A stretch of DNA of 64,000 bases from Paraburkholderia sp. BL25I1N1 (GCF_003002025.1 NZ_PVZB01000028.1:59360-123359); one strand, 5' to 3'; shown: positions 45,449-56,675, counted from the stretch's first letter. Made by a program: numbers and translations. Notes: generated by a model from the letters alone, not told the origin.

Positions 45449-45961
45449 ATGAAGACATTGCAGATGGAACGCCTCACGCGCGCGGCCTTCGCGCCGTTCG
45501 GCGACGTGATCGAACTGGACGGCGCGCGGCATTTCGCCATCAACGGCGGCACGACCGAGCGTTATCACGATCTGGCCAGCGTCGACGTGACGGAGCATGG
45601 CGGGCGGCCGCTGATCAACCTGTTCCGCGCGCAGCCGCGCGCGCTGCCGGTCGAAATCACGATGATGGAGCGGCATCCGCTCGGCAGCCAGGCTTTCATT
45701 CCCTTAACCGCGGGGCGTTATCTGGTGGTCGTCGCGCCGGCGGGCGAGTTCGATCCGGCGCAGATGCGCGCCTTCTGGACCGACGCGTGGCAGGGCGTGA
45801 ACTACGCGAAAGGCGTCTGGCATCACCCATTGCTCGCGCTCGATCGGGTGAGCGATTTCGTGGTGGTGGATCGTGGCGGCGAGCAACCTAATTGCGACGA
45901 ATTGTCATTGGCAGAGCCGTGGCGGCTCACGTTTGAAGCGAGCGCCGAGTTGGTGGAATAG
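45449..45961 (+). CDS. allA: Ureidoglycolate lyase
   Basis: A 170-residue cupin-fold enzyme. LTRAAFAPFGDVIELDG opens the family pattern; MMERHPLGSQAFIPLTAGRYLVVVAP, quoted in part, and NYAKGVWHHPLLAL contain active-site residues. It splits ureidoglycolate to glyoxylate and urea. GGAG lies 6 nt before the chosen ATG. It completes the two-step route from allantoate with alc. Confidence 0.95.
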   Translation: MKTLQMERLTRAAFAPFGDVIELDGARHFAINGGTTERYHDLASVDVTEHGGRPLINLFRAQPRALPVEITMMERHPLGSQAFIPLTAGRYLVVVAPAGEFDPAQMRAFWTDAWQGVNYAKGVWHHPLLALDRVSDFVVVDRGGEQPNCDELSLAEPWRLTFEASAELVE

Positions 45962-46001
45962 GGTCGTAAAAAGCCTTCCCGCATAATCACCGCGCAGATG
46001 C

Positions 46002-46039
46002 AAAAAGACCCGGCCGATTCGCATCCGCCGGGTCTTTTT
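46002..46039. terminator. Bidirectional terminator between allA and fur
   Basis: Arms AAAAAGACCCGGC (46002-46014) and GCCGGGTCTTTTT (46027-46039) form a 13-bp perfect stem with A- and T-runs at its base. It serves both convergent genes. Confidence 0.9.
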
Positions 46040-46081
46040 CTGCCCGCTTGCACCGCGCACCCCGGCGCGGCCGGCGCCGCA

Positions 46082-46510
46082 TCAATGCTTGCGATGCGGG
46101 CAATTCTCCTTGGTGCAGGCGCCATACAGCGCCAAAGCGTGTTCCTGCAGCTTGAAGCCGCGTTCTTTCGCGATGGACTGCTGACGGCTCTCGATCTCCG
46201 AGTCGAAAAATTCTTCAACGAGCCCGCAATCGAGGCATACGAGGTGGTCGTGGTGCGACCCTTCGTTCAGTTCGAACACCGCCTTACCCGACTCGAAATT
46301 GCTGCGCGAGAGCAGGCCCGCCTGCTCGAATTGCGTCAGCACGCGATACACGGTTGCAAGACCGATATCGAGTTCTTCGTGCAGCAGGTTGCGGTACACG
46401 TCTTCAGCCGTCAGGTGGCGCACCGGGCTGTGCTGAAAAATCTCAAGGATTTTGAGGCGCGGAAGGGTCGCCTTGAGCCCGATATTCTTGAGATCGGTTG
46501 GATTGGTCAT
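46082..46510 (-). CDS. fur: Ferric uptake regulator
   Basis: A 142-residue Fur protein. The winged helix covers residues about 1-80 (LKATLPRLKILEIFQHSP, TAEDVYRNLLHEELDIGLATVYRVL, quoted in part). The dimerisation domain has HHDHLVCLDCG and the C-terminal CTKENC, which hold the metal-binding His/Cys residues. It represses iron-uptake genes with Fe2+. It is divergent from omlA, an order conserved in beta- and gamma-proteobacteria. Confidence 0.96.
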   Translation of the reverse strand: MTNPTDLKNIGLKATLPRLKILEIFQHSPVRHLTAEDVYRNLLHEELDIGLATVYRVLTQFEQAGLLSRSNFESGKAVFELNEGSHHDHLVCLDCGLVEEFFDSEIESRQQSIAKERGFKLQEHALALYGACTKENCPHRKH

Positions 46511-46528
46511 GACAAGGGATCCCTAGAG

Positions 46529-46534
46529 TACAAT
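46529..46534 (+). promoter_or_regulatory. Candidate -10 element for omlA
   Basis: TACAAT in the fur-omlA gap, 135 bp before the omlA start. No convincing Fur box was seen by eye. Confidence 0.35.
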
Positions 46535-46668
46535 GCTGGGCTCTCATAGTAATGTGTTTTTGCCGTTCTGGTCATCTTCGATGGAATGAAACTCGCGCGG
46601 CTCGTCAGCGGGCCCGCACGGTGAGTGAAATGATTTCAAAATCTCAATTGATCTACCGGGGGAGCCGC

Positions 46669-47499
46669 ATGCGGGGTACCTTGATCGCTGTTGCGACTGT
46701 CGCGGTTCTTGCCGGATGTTCCACGTACGACAGCCTGACACAGCGTATTGCCCAAAGCATCACGCCGTACCGCATTACAGTGGTGCAAGGCAATTTCGTC
46801 TCGAAAGAAGCGGCTGCACAGATGCAGGTCGGCTTGTCCCGCGCGCAGGTCAAGCAACTCCTCGGCACGCCGCTCCTGACCGACATGTTCCACGCGGATC
46901 GCTGGGACTACGTGTTCTATTTCAAGCGCGGCTCGACTAGCGTCGTGCAGCAGCGCGACTTTGTCGTCATGTTCGCGGGCGACCGTGTCGCCAGCTGGTC
47001 GGGTGGCGAAGATCTGCCGTCCAACCTCGAATTGCTGGCTGAAATCGACGGCGACAAGTTGGGCAAGAAGAAGGCCGCGGCGGCCGTGGCCGCTGGCGCC
47101 AGCGAAGCGAGCGCGCCGGTTGCTGCAACCGCGCCGGCCACGCTCGACACTACGCGTTCGCCGACCGTTGCCGGCGCGGCCGCAGCGGGCGTGCCGTCCA
47201 CGGACGCCAACGCCGAAGCCGCGCAAGCCGCCAATCGTGCGACCAATGCGGTGCAGTTGTCGCCCAATGCGCGTCCGAGCGTGCCGAGCGCGCCGACCGC
47301 CAACGGCGGCGGCATCCCGCAACAGAGCCCGACGGCCGCGGGTCAGCCGCAGTTCCAGTTCCACCGTCCGCCGCCGCCGCAAAATCCGGGTACGGACAAC
47401 AGCAATCCGGTTGGACCGACGGGCCCGCAGAGCAGCAACAGCGGCCCGACGCACAACGCGCCGCTGACCTCTTCTCCGGCTTCGGGAACGGGCGGCTAA
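46669..47499 (+). CDS. bamE: Outer-membrane protein assembly lipoprotein BamE (OmlA/SmpA)
   Basis: A 276-residue lipoprotein. Signal peptide MRGTLIAVATVAVLAGC with the lipidated Cys17. The BamE/SmpA domain (about 25-120) has VVQGNFVSKEAAAQMQVGLS, VKQLLGTPLLTDMFHADRWDYVF, quoted in part, and the strand that follows. E. coli BamE is only ~110 residues; here a Pro/Asn/Ala-rich low-complexity tail of ~130 residues is added. I chose 46669 because GGGGAG is 4 nt upstream; an ATG at 46630 would lengthen the signal peptide. It is part of the BAM complex. Confidence 0.92.
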   Translation: MRGTLIAVATVAVLAGCSTYDSLTQRIAQSITPYRITVVQGNFVSKEAAAQMQVGLSRAQVKQLLGTPLLTDMFHADRWDYVFYFKRGSTSVVQQRDFVVMFAGDRVASWSGGEDLPSNLELLAEIDGDKLGKKKAAAAVAAGASEASAPVAATAPATLDTTRSPTVAGAAAAGVPSTDANAEAAQAANRATNAVQLSPNARPSVPSAPTANGGGIPQQSPTAAGQPQFQFHRPPPPQNPGTDNSNPVGPTGPQSSNSGPTHNAPLTSSPASGTGG

Positions 47500-47513
47500 T
47501 CGCGCTGTCCGTG

Positions 47514-47539
47514 TGTTAAGACAGGCTGTTAAGACAGGC
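47514..47539. repeat. Two tandem copies of TGTTAAGACAGGC
   Basis: Two identical 13-bp units follow each other 14 bp after the bamE stop codon. Confidence 0.85.
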
Positions 47540-47571
47540 GCTTTGCGCGGGCAACCGCACTGCGCAAAGCG
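47539..47571 (+). other. Hairpin between bamE and dapB
   Basis: A perfect 10-bp stem (CGCTTTGCGC / GCGCAAAGCG, arms 47539-47548 and 47562-47571). A T-rich stretch follows about 15 nt later, so it is at best a weak terminator. Confidence 0.5.
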
Positions 47572-47675
47572 TCCGTCCGGTTCTTCGTTTTTCAGTCATG
47601 CGCGGCGCCTGGGTGTGCTGCCCGCCGCCGCTTTTGCCCGCCTTGCCGGGTTTTGCCTTTCGAACCCTCGTAGCC

Positions 47676-48473
47676 ATGAAAATTGCCATTGCTGGCGCAT
47701 CGGGCCGTATGGGCCGCATGCTCATCGAAACAGTCCTTAACGATTCCGACGCCACGTTGTCCGGCGCGCTCGACCGCGCGGGCTCTCCGCAACTCGGTCA
47801 GGACGCTGGCGCATTTCTGGGCAAACAGACGGGCGTTGTGCTGACCGACGACATCGAGCGCGTGTTCGCCGAATCCGATTACCTGATCGACTTCACGCGC
47901 CCTGAAGGCACGCTGATGCATCTCGAAGCGGCCCAGCGTCACAACGTCAAAATGGTGATCGGCACGACCGGATTCGACAACGAGCAGAAGGCGCAGTTGC
48001 GCGCCGCGGCGGACAAGATCGCCATCATGTTCTCGGCGAACATGAGCGTGGGCGTGAACGTCACGCTGAAGCTGCTCGAATTCGCGGCCAGGCATTTCGC
48101 GACCGGCTACGACATTGAAATCATCGAGGCGCATCATCGTCACAAGGTCGACGCGCCGTCCGGCACGGCGCTGGTCATGGGCGAGGTGATCGCCAACGCG
48201 CTCGGCCGCAATCTCGACGACTGCGCGGTCTACAGCCGCGAAGGCGTGACCGGCGAACGCGACCCGTCCACGATCGGTTTTTCGGCGATTCGCGGCGGCG
48301 ATATCGTCGGCGACCATACGGTGCTGTTCGCGGGCATCGGCGAGCGGATCGAAATCACGCACAAATCGGCGAGCCGTCTGTCGTACGCGCAAGGCGCGCT
48401 TCGTGCTGTGCGTTTCCTCGAAGGCCACGCAACCGGTTTCTTCGACATGCAGGACGTGCTCGGTCTGCGCTGA
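47676..48473 (+). CDS. dapB: 4-hydroxy-tetrahydrodipicolinate reductase
   Basis: A 265-residue enzyme of lysine and diaminopimelate synthesis. MKIAIAGASGRMGRMLIE is the NAD(P) site, IGTTGF and SANMSVGVNVTLKLL are family blocks, and EIIEAHHRHKVDAPSGTAL contains the catalytic His and Lys. The ATG at 47676 is the only start that gives a normal N-terminus. Confidence 0.97.
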   Translation: MKIAIAGASGRMGRMLIETVLNDSDATLSGALDRAGSPQLGQDAGAFLGKQTGVVLTDDIERVFAESDYLIDFTRPEGTLMHLEAAQRHNVKMVIGTTGFDNEQKAQLRAAADKIAIMFSANMSVGVNVTLKLLEFAARHFATGYDIEIIEAHHRHKVDAPSGTALVMGEVIANALGRNLDDCAVYSREGVTGERDPSTIGFSAIRGGDIVGDHTVLFAGIGERIEITHKSASRLSYAQGALRAVRFLEGHATGFFDMQDVLGLR

Positions 48474-48550
48474 GCATCTCCCGAGCGAACTTCAGGGGCA
48501 TCGCGCCTCGTGTTCGCGCCCCTGAAATCACAACTCCATGGCGAGGTCAG

Positions 48551-49267
48551 ATGGCAGGCAGCAGCGGCATCATCCATTACCTGCAAACCAGCGATGCCAT
48601 CACGCATGGGGTCGCGTACGTGCTGCTGGCCATGTCGATTGCGAGCTGGTGCTTTCTGATCGTCAAAAGCTGGGTTCTTACGCGCGCCAAGCGCCAGGCC
48701 GCACGCGCTATCGCGCTCTTCTGGCAGGCGCCGACGTTGTCCGAAGGCGTCGCGGCGTTAAAGCGCGCGGACCGCGAGCGCGTCTTCACGCCGCTGGCCG
48801 AAGCGGCGCTGCATGCGTCTGAAGTGGATATTCCGGGCGCACTGCTCGCGCGTGTCGAACGCGGCGAGCGAGTGCTGCGGGCGTTGCGTCAGGCGCTCAA
48901 CGTGTCGCAGCGGCGGCTCGAATTCGGCCAGGTGCTGCTGGCCTCGGTGGGTAGCACGGCGCCGTTCGTCGGCCTGCTCGGCACCGTTTGGGGCATTTAT
49001 CACGCGCTCGGCAGCATCGCGGCGAGCGGTCAGGCGCAGATCGAAAACGTCGCCGGGCCGGTCGGCGAGGCGCTCATCATGACCGCCTTCGGCCTTGTGG
49101 TGGCGATCCCGGCTGTGCTCGCCTATAACGTGCTCGGGCGGATGGTGCGGCAGTTGTCGGAGGAACTCGACGGCTTCGCGCACGACCTGCACGCCTACGT
49201 GTGCGCACCGGCGGAGCAGGGCCACGCGCAGGCGCCGGCGCGGGCCCAGCAGGCCCCGACCCACTAA
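48551..49267 (+). CDS. exbB: MotA/TolQ/ExbB proton-channel protein
   Basis: A 238-residue inner-membrane protein. The first helix is near residues 22-40 (AYVLLAMSIASWCFLIVKS). Helices two and three have the family signature LLASVGSTAPFVGLLGTVWGIYHAL and the segment ending GLVVAIPAVLAYNVLGR, both quoted in part. It forms the proton channel that powers TonB-type or Tol-type systems. The pairing with exbD and absence of tolA/tolB nearby favour ExbB over TolQ. Confidence 0.88.
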   Translation: MAGSSGIIHYLQTSDAITHGVAYVLLAMSIASWCFLIVKSWVLTRAKRQAARAIALFWQAPTLSEGVAALKRADRERVFTPLAEAALHASEVDIPGALLARVERGERVLRALRQALNVSQRRLEFGQVLLASVGSTAPFVGLLGTVWGIYHALGSIAASGQAQIENVAGPVGEALIMTAFGLVVAIPAVLAYNVLGRMVRQLSEELDGFAHDLHAYVCAPAEQGHAQAPARAQQAPTH

Positions 49268-49292
49268 GCGCGCTCGGGCGGAAGGAGGCGGT

Positions 49293-49724
49293 ATGGCATT
49301 CGGCGGACTCGAGAAAAAGCAGACGGCCGCGCCCATGGCCGAGATCAACATGACGCCGCTGATCGACGTCATGCTGGTGCTGCTGGTGATTTTTATCATT
49401 ACCGCGCCTTTATTCACGCACGCGATCCGGCTCGATTTGCCGAAGGTCGCGGCCGCGCCCGCGCGCCAGACGCCGCAAACCATTTCTCTTTCCATCGACG
49501 CCGCCGGCAAGCTCTACTGGGACGGCAGCGTGATCACGCTCGAGCAGATGCGCGCGCGCTTCGCGCAGGCGGGCAAGCAGAGCGATCAGCCGGAGATCCA
49601 GTTGCGCGCCGAACGCTCCACGCGCTACGAGGTGATCGCGCAGGTGATGGGCGCGGCGCAGCAGGCCGGCCTCGAGCGGATCGGTTTCGTGACGGATCCG
49701 CCGCCGCCGGCTGCAAAGCCTTAG
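49293..49724 (+). CDS. exbD: ExbD/TolR-family protein
   Basis: A 143-residue protein with one N-terminal transmembrane helix (MTPLIDVMLVLLVIFIITAP) holding the conserved functional Asp. The periplasmic part (QPEIQLRAERSTRYEVIAQVM) is typical of ExbD. It works with ExbB to transduce proton-motive force. GGAAGGAGG is about 4 nt upstream of the ATG. The gene ends about 95 bp before the CCAAG repeat. Confidence 0.9.
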   Translation: MAFGGLEKKQTAAPMAEINMTPLIDVMLVLLVIFIITAPLFTHAIRLDLPKVAAAPARQTPQTISLSIDAAGKLYWDGSVITLEQMRARFAQAGKQSDQPEIQLRAERSTRYEVIAQVMGAAQQAGLERIGFVTDPPPPAAKP

Positions 49725-49819
49725 CGGCGCGGGAATTGGTGGAACGGGCGGGTGATGAGGCCGCCGCGCTTCCAGATCGCGTGCGAGTTGCTTTTCGCGC
49801 CGCGCGCTGCAAATACTTT

Positions 49820-49934
49820 CCAAGCCAAGCCAAGCCAAGCCAAGCCAAGCCAAGCCAAGCCAAGCCAAGCCAAGCCAAGCCAAGCCAAGCCAAGCCAAGC
49901 CAAGCCAAGCCAAGCCAAGCCAAGCCAAGCCAAG
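49820..49934. repeat. Pentanucleotide microsatellite (CCAAG)23
   Basis: Twenty-three perfect copies of CCAAG, 115 bp, without a mismatch. It is in the exbD-leuS intergenic region. A unit of 5 is not a multiple of 3, and perfect arrays of this length change copy number readily by slipped-strand mispairing. Confidence 0.98.
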
Positions 49935-49978
49935 CCGTCGCATGCAGCACGCCGCGCGGCGGACCCGTCCGCGGACGG

Positions 49979-49984
49979 TATAAT
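49979..49984 (+). promoter_or_regulatory. Candidate -10 element for leuS
   Basis: TATAAT, a perfect -10 hexamer, 99 bp before the leuS ATG and 45 bp after the CCAAG array. The -35 region would be GCGGCG-like and is poor. Confidence 0.5.
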
Positions 49985-50082
49985 CAGCCCTTTCCCCCGC
50001 AGAAGGGGAAACGACGCCAATTCATCCAGCAGAGCACCAAGCGGCCGGTGCGAAAGCACCGACCCAGCGATCCCATCACACC

Positions 50083-52674
<2,592 letters not shown>

Positions 52675-52765
52675 GCATCGACGAAGACATGACAGCAGGC
52701 AGGACGCCGCCGCGCATGGCGGCGCTTGTCCGCGCTGCGGAATCCACTGCGAACCAGGAGCCAAT

Positions 52766-53317
52766 GTGACTCGCAGATCGTTTTTGACGCTGGCTTGCAG
52801 CGTGCTGATGTTGACCGCTTGCGGCTTCCAGTTGCGCGGCCAGCAGGACTACGCATTCAAACGCCTCTATATCGCCGGCGGTTCCGCGGCGGCGGGCGCG
52901 CGTCTCGCGCGCATCGTGGAAGGCGGCAGCGACACGGTGGTGGTCACGTCGGTCGCGAATGCCGACGCCACGTTGCAGATCACCGAAGGCCGCGGCATCG
53001 GCACGCTGACGCTGAACTCGCTGGGTGTGGTCGAAGAGTATCAATTGAACCTCAACATGAACTATTCGCTGACGGCCAAGGACGGCACGCTGCTGATTCC
53101 GCCGAGCGTGATCGCGTTGAACCGCGCGATGACCTATAGCGATCAGTTCTCGCAAGCGAAAGCCTCCGAAAGCAACATTCTCTTCGACGACATGGAAAGA
53201 GACGCGATCGACCAGCTCACGCGCCGTCTGGCCGTCGTGCGCTCGATGCATCCGGCGCCGGGCGAGGAAGTGCCCGCGGTTGCGCCGCGCGCGCCGTTGC
53301 CGCCGCCGCCGCTGTGA
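52766..53317 (+). CDS. lptE: LPS-assembly lipoprotein LptE
   Basis: A 183-residue lipoprotein. Signal peptide TRRSFLTLACSVLMLTAC with the lipidated Cys, then GFQLRGQ, the usual LptE start. It supports LptD in placing lipopolysaccharide in the outer leaflet of the outer membrane. Start is GTG at 52766 with AGGAG 5 nt upstream; the overlapping ATG at 52764 is followed at once by a stop codon. It lies between leuS and holA, the usual order. Confidence 0.93.
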   Translation: MTRRSFLTLACSVLMLTACGFQLRGQQDYAFKRLYIAGGSAAAGARLARIVEGGSDTVVVTSVANADATLQITEGRGIGTLTLNSLGVVEEYQLNLNMNYSLTAKDGTLLIPPSVIALNRAMTYSDQFSQAKASESNILFDDMERDAIDQLTRRLAVVRSMHPAPGEEVPAVAPRAPLPPPPL

Positions 53318-53371
53318 GTCGCACCATTCGTTCGAATTGCCGTCTTTGTTCAACCTCGCCGATCGGTAGCC

Positions 53372-54490
53372 ATGCAACTGCGACTTGACGCGCTCGAAGC
53401 GCATCTCGCCAAGGGACTCGCCGGACTGTACGTCGTGTACGGCGACGAGCATCTGCTCGCGCAGGAAGCGTGCGACCGCATTCGCGCCACGGCGCGCGCG
53501 GCCGGCTTCACCGACCGCTCGGTGTTCACCGTGGAGCGCGGCTTCGACTGGAGTTCGTTGCTCGGCGCGAGCCAGTCGATGTCGCTGTTCGGCGACCGCC
53601 AACTGGTCGAGTTGCGCATTCCGTCCGGCAAGCCCGGCAAGGAAGGCGCGGAAGCGCTGAAAGCGCTCGCCGCTGCCGTCAATGACGACGTGCTCACCAT
53701 GATCACGCTGCCGCGGCTCGACGCGGCCACGCAGAAGTCGGCGTGGTTCACGGCTTTGTCCGAGGCGGGCGTCGCGTTGAAGATCGATCCGGTCGAGCGC
53801 GCGCAGTTGCCGAATTGGGTTGGGCAGCGGCTTGCAGCGCAGGGTCAGCGGGTTGCCGCAGGCGAAGAAGGGCGGCGCGCGCTCGCGTTTATCGCCGAGC
53901 GCGTGGAAGGTAATCTGCTCGCCGCGCATCAGGAAATTCAGAAGCTCGGGCTGCTGTATCCGGCGGGTTCGTTGAGCTTCGAACAGGTTCAGGACGCCGT
54001 GCTCAACGTCGCCCGTTACGATGTTTTCAAGCTGAACGAAGCGATGCTGGCGGGCGACGTGGGCCGTTTGTCGCGCATGCTCGACGGCTTGCGTGGCGAA
54101 GGCGAAGCCGCGGTGCTGGTGCTGTGGGCCGTGGTCGAAGAAGTGCGCACGCTGCTGCGCATCAAGCGCGGCGCGGCGGCCGGCAAGCCGCTGGCGGTGC
54201 TGGTGCGCGAGAACCGCGTGTGGGGTCCGCGTGAACGGTTGATCGGGCCCGCGCTGTCGCGTGTCACTGAAGGCGCGCTGGAAAAGGCGCTTGCGCTGGC
54301 AGCCAGGCTCGACCGGCAGGTAAAGGGTTTGTCGGGCGGCACGCCGGGCAATCATCGCAACGATCCGCCGCCCGATCCGTGGGACGGCCTGTTCGAACTC
54401 GCCATGACGGTGGCCGCGCCAAAAACGCCGGCCGTGCCGCCGGCACGACCTCGCAGCTCGGCGGCAACGTCGGCGCGGCGGCCGGTCTGA
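53372..54490 (+). CDS. holA: DNA polymerase III delta subunit
   Basis: A 372-residue protein. LAGLYVVYGDEHLLAQEACDRIR, quoted in part, starts the AAA-like domain; RQLVELRIPSGKPGKEG and VEGNLLAAHQEIQKLGLLYP are typical. Delta is the wrench of the clamp loader that opens the sliding clamp. A Pro/Ala-rich tail (last ~30 residues) is extra. Confidence 0.95.
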   Translation: MQLRLDALEAHLAKGLAGLYVVYGDEHLLAQEACDRIRATARAAGFTDRSVFTVERGFDWSSLLGASQSMSLFGDRQLVELRIPSGKPGKEGAEALKALAAAVNDDVLTMITLPRLDAATQKSAWFTALSEAGVALKIDPVERAQLPNWVGQRLAAQGQRVAAGEEGRRALAFIAERVEGNLLAAHQEIQKLGLLYPAGSLSFEQVQDAVLNVARYDVFKLNEAMLAGDVGRLSRMLDGLRGEGEAAVLVLWAVVEEVRTLLRIKRGAAAGKPLAVLVRENRVWGPRERLIGPALSRVTEGALEKALALAARLDRQVKGLSGGTPGNHRNDPPPDPWDGLFELAMTVAAPKTPAVPPARPRSSAATSARRPV

Positions 54491-54732
54491 GGGCTGGCGT
54501 GGGAGCTGGCCTTGCGGCCGGCTGGTTCTGAAAACCGTACCGCTCGCGCCAATGGTCGCGGACCGCTAGCCCGTCGCGCTTTCGTCGTTTCGTCGCATGA
54601 AGGCCTGGCCAATCGGCTAACGCGCTTCACCGCGGTAAGCAAAGCGGCCTGGCCCGACTTACAATCGTTTGATCTTTCGCTAATTCTGCCTGTCCGCTGC
54701 ACCTCGGCGTGCGCGGCACTACGAGACTCACC

Positions 54733-56004
54733 ATGGATATCGACCAATACATGACCGACCTCGGTCGCCGCGCCCGCCGGGCATCGCGGGCGATGGCGCG
54801 GGCGTCGACGGCGGCGAAGAACGCTGCGCTTGCGGCTGTCGCCGAGGCGATCGAGCGCGACGCCGCGTTGCTGAAAGAAGCCAATGCGCGCGATCTCGCG
54901 CGGGCTCGCGACAAAGGTCACGACGCCGCGTTTATCGACCGCTTGACGCTCTCGGACAAAGCGCTCAAAACGATGGTGGAAGGCTTGCGGCAGGTTGCCG
55001 CGTTGGCCGATCCGATCGGCGAGATCAGCAATCTGAAGTTTCGGCCAAGCGGCATTCAGGTTGGGCAGATGCGCGTGCCGCTCGGCGTGATCGGCATCAT
55101 CTACGAATCGCGGCCGAACGTGACCATCGACGCCGCGGCGCTGTGCCTGAAGTCCGGCAACGCGACGATTCTGCGCGGCGGTTCGGAAGCGCTCGAATGC
55201 AATACGGCGCTGGCGAAACTGATCGGCGAAGGGCTGGAAAGGGCGGGCCTGCCGCAGGAAGCCGTGCAGGTGGTCGCAACGTCGGACCGCGCCGCGGTCG
55301 GCAAGCTGATCACAATGACGGAATATGTCGACGTAATCGTGCCGCGCGGCGGCAAAAGTTTGATCGCGCGCCTGATGGAAGAAGGCCGCGTGCCGATGAT
55401 CAAGCACCTCGACGGCATTTGCCACGTGTATGTCGACGGCCGCGCGGATATTCCGAAGGCGCTCACCGTCTGCGACAACGCAAAGACGCACCGCTACGGC
55501 ACCTGCAACACCATGGAAACGCTGCTGGTCGCACGCGGCATCGCGGCTGAAGTGCTGCCGGCGCTCGGCAGGCTGTATCGCGAAAAAGATGTGGAACTGC
55601 GCGTGGATGCGCCGGCGCGCGAGGTGCTCGAAGACGCGGGCGTGGCGCCTCTGGTCGACGCGACGGAAGAAGATTGGCGCACCGAATATCTCGCGCCTGT
55701 GCTGGCGATCAAGGTCGTGGACGGGATCGATGAGGCGATCGGGCACATCAACGAGTACGGCTCGCATCACACGGATGCGATCGTTACCGAAGACCACGAC
55801 CGCGCGATGCGCTTTCTGCGCGAGGTGGATTCGGCGAGTGTGATGGTCAACGCGTCGACGCGTTTTGCCGATGGTTTTGAGTTCGGACTGGGCGCGGAAA
55901 TCGGCATTTCCAACGACAAACTGCACGCGCGTGGTCCTGTGGGACTGGAAGGGCTGACGTCGCTCAAGTACGTCGTGCTTGGGCACGGTGAAGGGCGCCA
56001 ATAG
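54733..56004 (+). CDS. proA: Gamma-glutamyl phosphate reductase
   Basis: A 423-residue aldehyde-dehydrogenase-fold enzyme of proline synthesis. GVIGIIYESRPNVTIDAAALCLKSGNA, quoted in part, is the family signature; catalytic Cys258 lies in THRYGTCNTMETLLV; the C-terminus has FADGFEFGLGAEIGIS. It reduces gamma-glutamyl phosphate with NADPH. TACAAT at 54660-54665 may be its -10. The ATG at 54733 gives the standard N-terminus. Confidence 0.97.
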   Translation: MDIDQYMTDLGRRARRASRAMARASTAAKNAALAAVAEAIERDAALLKEANARDLARARDKGHDAAFIDRLTLSDKALKTMVEGLRQVAALADPIGEISNLKFRPSGIQVGQMRVPLGVIGIIYESRPNVTIDAAALCLKSGNATILRGGSEALECNTALAKLIGEGLERAGLPQEAVQVVATSDRAAVGKLITMTEYVDVIVPRGGKSLIARLMEEGRVPMIKHLDGICHVYVDGRADIPKALTVCDNAKTHRYGTCNTMETLLVARGIAAEVLPALGRLYREKDVELRVDAPAREVLEDAGVAPLVDATEEDWRTEYLAPVLAIKVVDGIDEAIGHINEYGSHHTDAIVTEDHDRAMRFLREVDSASVMVNASTRFADGFEFGLGAEIGISNDKLHARGPVGLEGLTSLKYVVLGHGEGRQ

Positions 56005-56166
56005 CGCGAACGCGGTGGGCCGCGTGGCTGTGGAATGCGGCCACGCGTAACCGTTTCTCGCTGCATTCTGTCATTGCCGCGATCCTCGATCGCCTTGTGT
56101 CGCGATGCGTGCCGGCATAACCGCCGCCGCTCCGCACAACAATTCACCCGCAACCCGAGGAGCCAG

Positions 56167-56583
56167 ATGCTCTGGATCAAGACGTTTCACATTGTGCTGG
56201 TGGCTTCCTGGTTTGCCGGCCTGTTCTATTTGCCGCGCATCTTCGTCAATCTCGCGATGGAAACGGATCCTGCGGCGACGGCGCGTCTGTTGATCATGGC
56301 ACGCAAGCTGTTCCGCTTCATGACGTTCATTGCCGTGCCGGCGCTGGCGTGCGGGCTCTGGTTGTGGCTGGGGATCGGCATTGGGCGCGGGCAGGGATGG
56401 ATTCACGCCAAGGTTGGCGTGGTGGTGGTGCTTTTGATTTACCACGGTTATTGCGGCGTGCTGCTGCGGACGTTCGAGCGCGGCGAGAATCGGCGGACGG
56501 ATAAGTGGTATCGGATGTTCAACGAGTTGCCCGTGCTGGGGATGTTGGCGGCGGTGGCGTTGGTGGTGATCAAGCCGTTTTAG
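56167..56583 (+). CDS. HemJ/CopD-like inner-membrane protein
   Basis: A 138-residue membrane protein with four predicted helices. MLWIKTFHIVLVASWFAGLFYLPRIFV, quoted in part, matches the HemJ (UPF0093) protoporphyrinogen oxidase family, with the conserved His8 and the WFAGLFYLPR stretch; HAKVGVVVVLLIYHGYCG carries further His residues. HemJ oxidises protoporphyrinogen IX in heme synthesis. I am fairly sure of the family but not of activity in this organism. GAGGAG is 4 nt before the ATG. Confidence 0.82.
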   Translation: MLWIKTFHIVLVASWFAGLFYLPRIFVNLAMETDPAATARLLIMARKLFRFMTFIAVPALACGLWLWLGIGIGRGQGWIHAKVGVVVVLLIYHGYCGVLLRTFERGENRRTDKWYRMFNELPVLGMLAAVALVVIKPF

Positions 56584-56636
56584 GGCAGCGGGTGGTTGGG
56601 TGGGTTGTTTGGGTTAGGGCTTTTGATTTTGTAGAA

Positions 56637-56675
56637 GGGCGGTTTGCTGAGGTGTTCGGCAAACCGCCCTTTTTT
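56637..56675 (+). terminator. Rho-independent terminator after the HemJ-like gene
   Basis: An 11-bp perfect stem (GGGCGGTTTGC / GCAAACCGCCC, arms 56637-56647 and 56659-56669) followed by six T residues. Confidence 0.92.

Larger units (their letters stand above)
49725..50082. other. 358-bp gap between exbD and leuS
   Basis: Holds the (CCAAG)23 repeat and, at 49978-49986, GTATAATCA with a possible -10 (TATAAT) for leuS just after the repeat. All frames through the repeat stay open, but that follows from its lack of stop codons and I do not call genes there. Confidence 0.6.

Noticed and set aside
49820..49934. CRISPR array
   Set aside because: Units are 5 bp with no spacers and no cas genes nearby.
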